This document shows, piece after piece, positions 5,165-6,280 of a DNA stretch of 6,280 nucleotides (position 1 is the first letter of the stretch; each line of letters opens with the position of its first letter). Under the pieces are notes generated by a model. It worked only from the letters and a program-made list of their open reading frames with translations. It did no database searches and was not told the origin of the DNA. The translations under genes were made by a program, and so were the position numbers. Origin of the DNA: JAMCXS01 sp964459065 (GTDB lineage Bacteria > Acidobacteriota > Terriglobia > UBA7540); the NCBI GenBank assembly GCA_964459065.1, contig CAYWMN010000226.1, forward strand, positions 1-6,280, given 5' to 3'.

Positions 5165-6280
5165 TTAAACCTGAACCTTGACCGTCACGATTTCCCAGGG
5201 TCCAACCGGAAATTCCAGCGAGCCATCGGCGCTGGGGTGCAGGGATTCCTCGTCGTATTCGATCAGGCTCGAGCGCCAGGCTTTGCGGATGGGCTTGGAA
5301 AGCTGAATTCGAGCGGTGCCCTCGCTGCCTTCCGCCTCGTAAAACCGAATCACAATGCGAGGGTCACTGCCTTCCGCTTTCTTCATCGCCGTCAGCACCA
5401 GATTCGACGGCTCCATCTTCAGAAACTCCGCCCTTGGAGCGGCGGACGCCTCGCCGGTTGCTCCCGCCGCGCTGCCGACAAAGGCGGCGAGGCGGTAGTT
5501 AAAACCGATGGCGTCACGGTAACGCAGCCGCCAGTCGCCCGCGTGCGGCATTAAAGACATCCGGTAGCGGTGGCTTCCCTTTTGCGTGAACCAGCAGAGC
5601 GGATTCCACGCCAGGCTCTTGCGAGTGGAGAGCAGAACGTGCTGCAAAACGGGATAGGCCACCGGGCTGGGCGTCTCGTCCCGAAACAGGTGAACCGTCA
5701 TGTCCGAAGCGGCCAGGCACCCCAAACCCTGGTACCGCCGGGCCGAAGCGTCGATCCAATTGATCGCCTCGCGGTAAGCAAGCGGGTGGTCGCCGCCGTA
5801 AATCTTCGGCTGGAACTGGGTGTCCGAATCCGGAGGCAGCAGCGCGAAGTCAAGAACGTCCTTTCCCATTTCGACGGTCCCAAACGGGACTTCGTAGCTC
5901 AGGCCGGCATCCTCCAGGCCGATCGGAAAGGCCGCCCGCAGTTCCCGGGCCTTGGTTCCGTCCCAATTCACCAGTTCGACTTCGAGATCGACGCGGTCCA
6001 GCTCGTGATAAAGGTGGAATGTTTCCCGCAGCGTGAAATGCCGGAACTGCGCTTCGCGCAGCGCTGTGGTGCGAATGGCGCCGCGCACGAAATGCTTGAA
6101 GGGAAAAGCGTGGTTGCTGGTCCTGTCGAAATTCTCCATGGTGACGAGTTCCGGATCTTCCCAGGCGTTTCCCGGAGCGGTAAATTGCAGAATCTCGCCC
6201 CCTTCAAACTTGTCCGTGCGCAGAACTTCCCACTTCTGACGCTTGTCGTACAAGCTCTTGATGCCGCCCGCGCCAAACGT
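5165..6280 (-). CDS. Glycoside hydrolase family 38 (alpha-mannosidase-type), C-terminal part, 5' end outside window
   Basis: The frame is open from the window edge at 6280 to a TAA at 5165 and gives 371 residues. The first visible residues contain GGIKSLYDK (5-13), the typical opening of the GH38 C-terminal beta-sandwich region. Other GH38-like segments are YRMSLMPHAGDW (about 239-250), then EPSNLVLTAMKK followed by an IRFYEAEG strand (about 290-318), and a closing FPVGPWEIVTVKV. Family members are retaining, metal-dependent alpha-mannosidases or related glycosidases with the nucleophile Asp in an N-terminal barrel. That barrel lies beyond 6280, so catalytic residues, any signal peptide and substrate class cannot be judged. 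The TTG at 6253 is an internal Leu codon, not a start. This is the most upstream visible gene; 74 nt separate it from the SDR. Family assignment is confident, substrate unknown. Confidence 0.9.
   Translation of the reverse strand, partial: TFGAGGIKSLYDKRQKWEVLRTDKFEGGEILQFTAPGNAWEDPELVTMENFDRTSNHAFPFKHFVRGAIRTTALREAQFRHFTLRETFHLYHELDRVDLEVELVNWDGTKARELRAAFPIGLEDAGLSYEVPFGTVEMGKDVLDFALLPPDSDTQFQPKIYGGDHPLAYREAINWIDASARRYQGLGCLAASDMTVHLFRDETPSPVAYPVLQHVLLSTRKSLAWNPLCWFTQKGSHRYRMSLMPHAGDWRLRYRDAIGFNYRLAAFVGSAAGATGEASAAPRAEFLKMEPSNLVLTAMKKAEGSDPRIVIRFYEAEGSEGTARIQLSKPIRKAWRSSLIEYDEESLHPSADGSLEFPVGPWEIVTVKVQV

Larger units (their letters stand above)
1..6280 (-). other. Probable single catabolic operon of five genes
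   Basis: All five genes are co-directional with gaps of 74, 25, 63 and 66 nt, each with a GGAGG-type site at its own start where the start is visible. No intrinsic terminator with a U-tract and no clear promoter lies between them. The order is GH38 enzyme, SDR, IpdAB-like fusion, class III CoA-transferase, Tat-exported protein. Operon membership is inferred from spacing; the hairpins in three gaps may tune relative levels. Both ends are outside the window. Confidence 0.65.

Noticed and set aside
5030..5554. 174-codon plus-strand open frame spanning the SDR-GH38 junction
   Set aside because: It overlaps two clearly assigned minus-strand genes and has no recognisable domain.
6251..6253. TTG at 6253 as start of the GH38 gene
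   Set aside because: The same frame continues to the window edge through GGIKSLYDK, a family motif, so this is an internal Leu codon.

Overview
The window carries five genes, all on the minus strand and all read toward coordinate 1. They are closely spaced (gaps of 74, 25, 63 and 66 nt) and look like one transcription unit entered in its middle. The first and last genes run off the window. The DNA is GC-rich by eye. The Tat-exported protein, the GH38 enzyme and the CoA chemistry suggest a Gram-negative soil or sediment heterotroph. Acidobacteriota or a similar polysaccharide-degrading phylum is a tentative guess, because no marker gene is present. No tRNA, rRNA, CRISPR array, insertion sequence or phage gene was seen.

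In order of transcription: (1) 6280-5165, the C-terminal part of a glycoside hydrolase family 38 (alpha-mannosidase-type) protein; (2) 5090-4320, a classical short-chain dehydrogenase/reductase; (3) 4294-2489, a 601-residue single chain that joins an IpdA/GctA-like half to an IpdB/GctB-like half of the class I CoA-transferase fold, apparently without the usual beta-subunit glutamate; (4) 2425-1250, a class III (CaiB/BaiF) CoA-transferase with its catalytic aspartate; (5) 1183-1, a twin-arginine-exported protein of unrecognised family with glycosidase-like features.

Taken together, this looks like a catabolic operon. One possible reading is that the two hydrolase-type proteins release or trim a glycosylated substrate, the SDR oxidises or reduces an alcohol/ketone, the class III transferase makes a CoA thioester, and the fused IpdAB-like protein acts on that thioester by CoA transfer or by hydrolytic C-C/ring cleavage. 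The family assignments rest on visible motifs. The pathway is inference and the substrate cannot be read from the sequence. The most unusual item is the fused IpdAB-like protein and its placement between glycosidase-type genes.

No intergenic stretch exceeds 80 nt. The gaps hold Shine-Dalgarno sites and a few GC-rich stem-loops without U-tracts. No promoter is visible; the operon promoter would lie beyond 6280.
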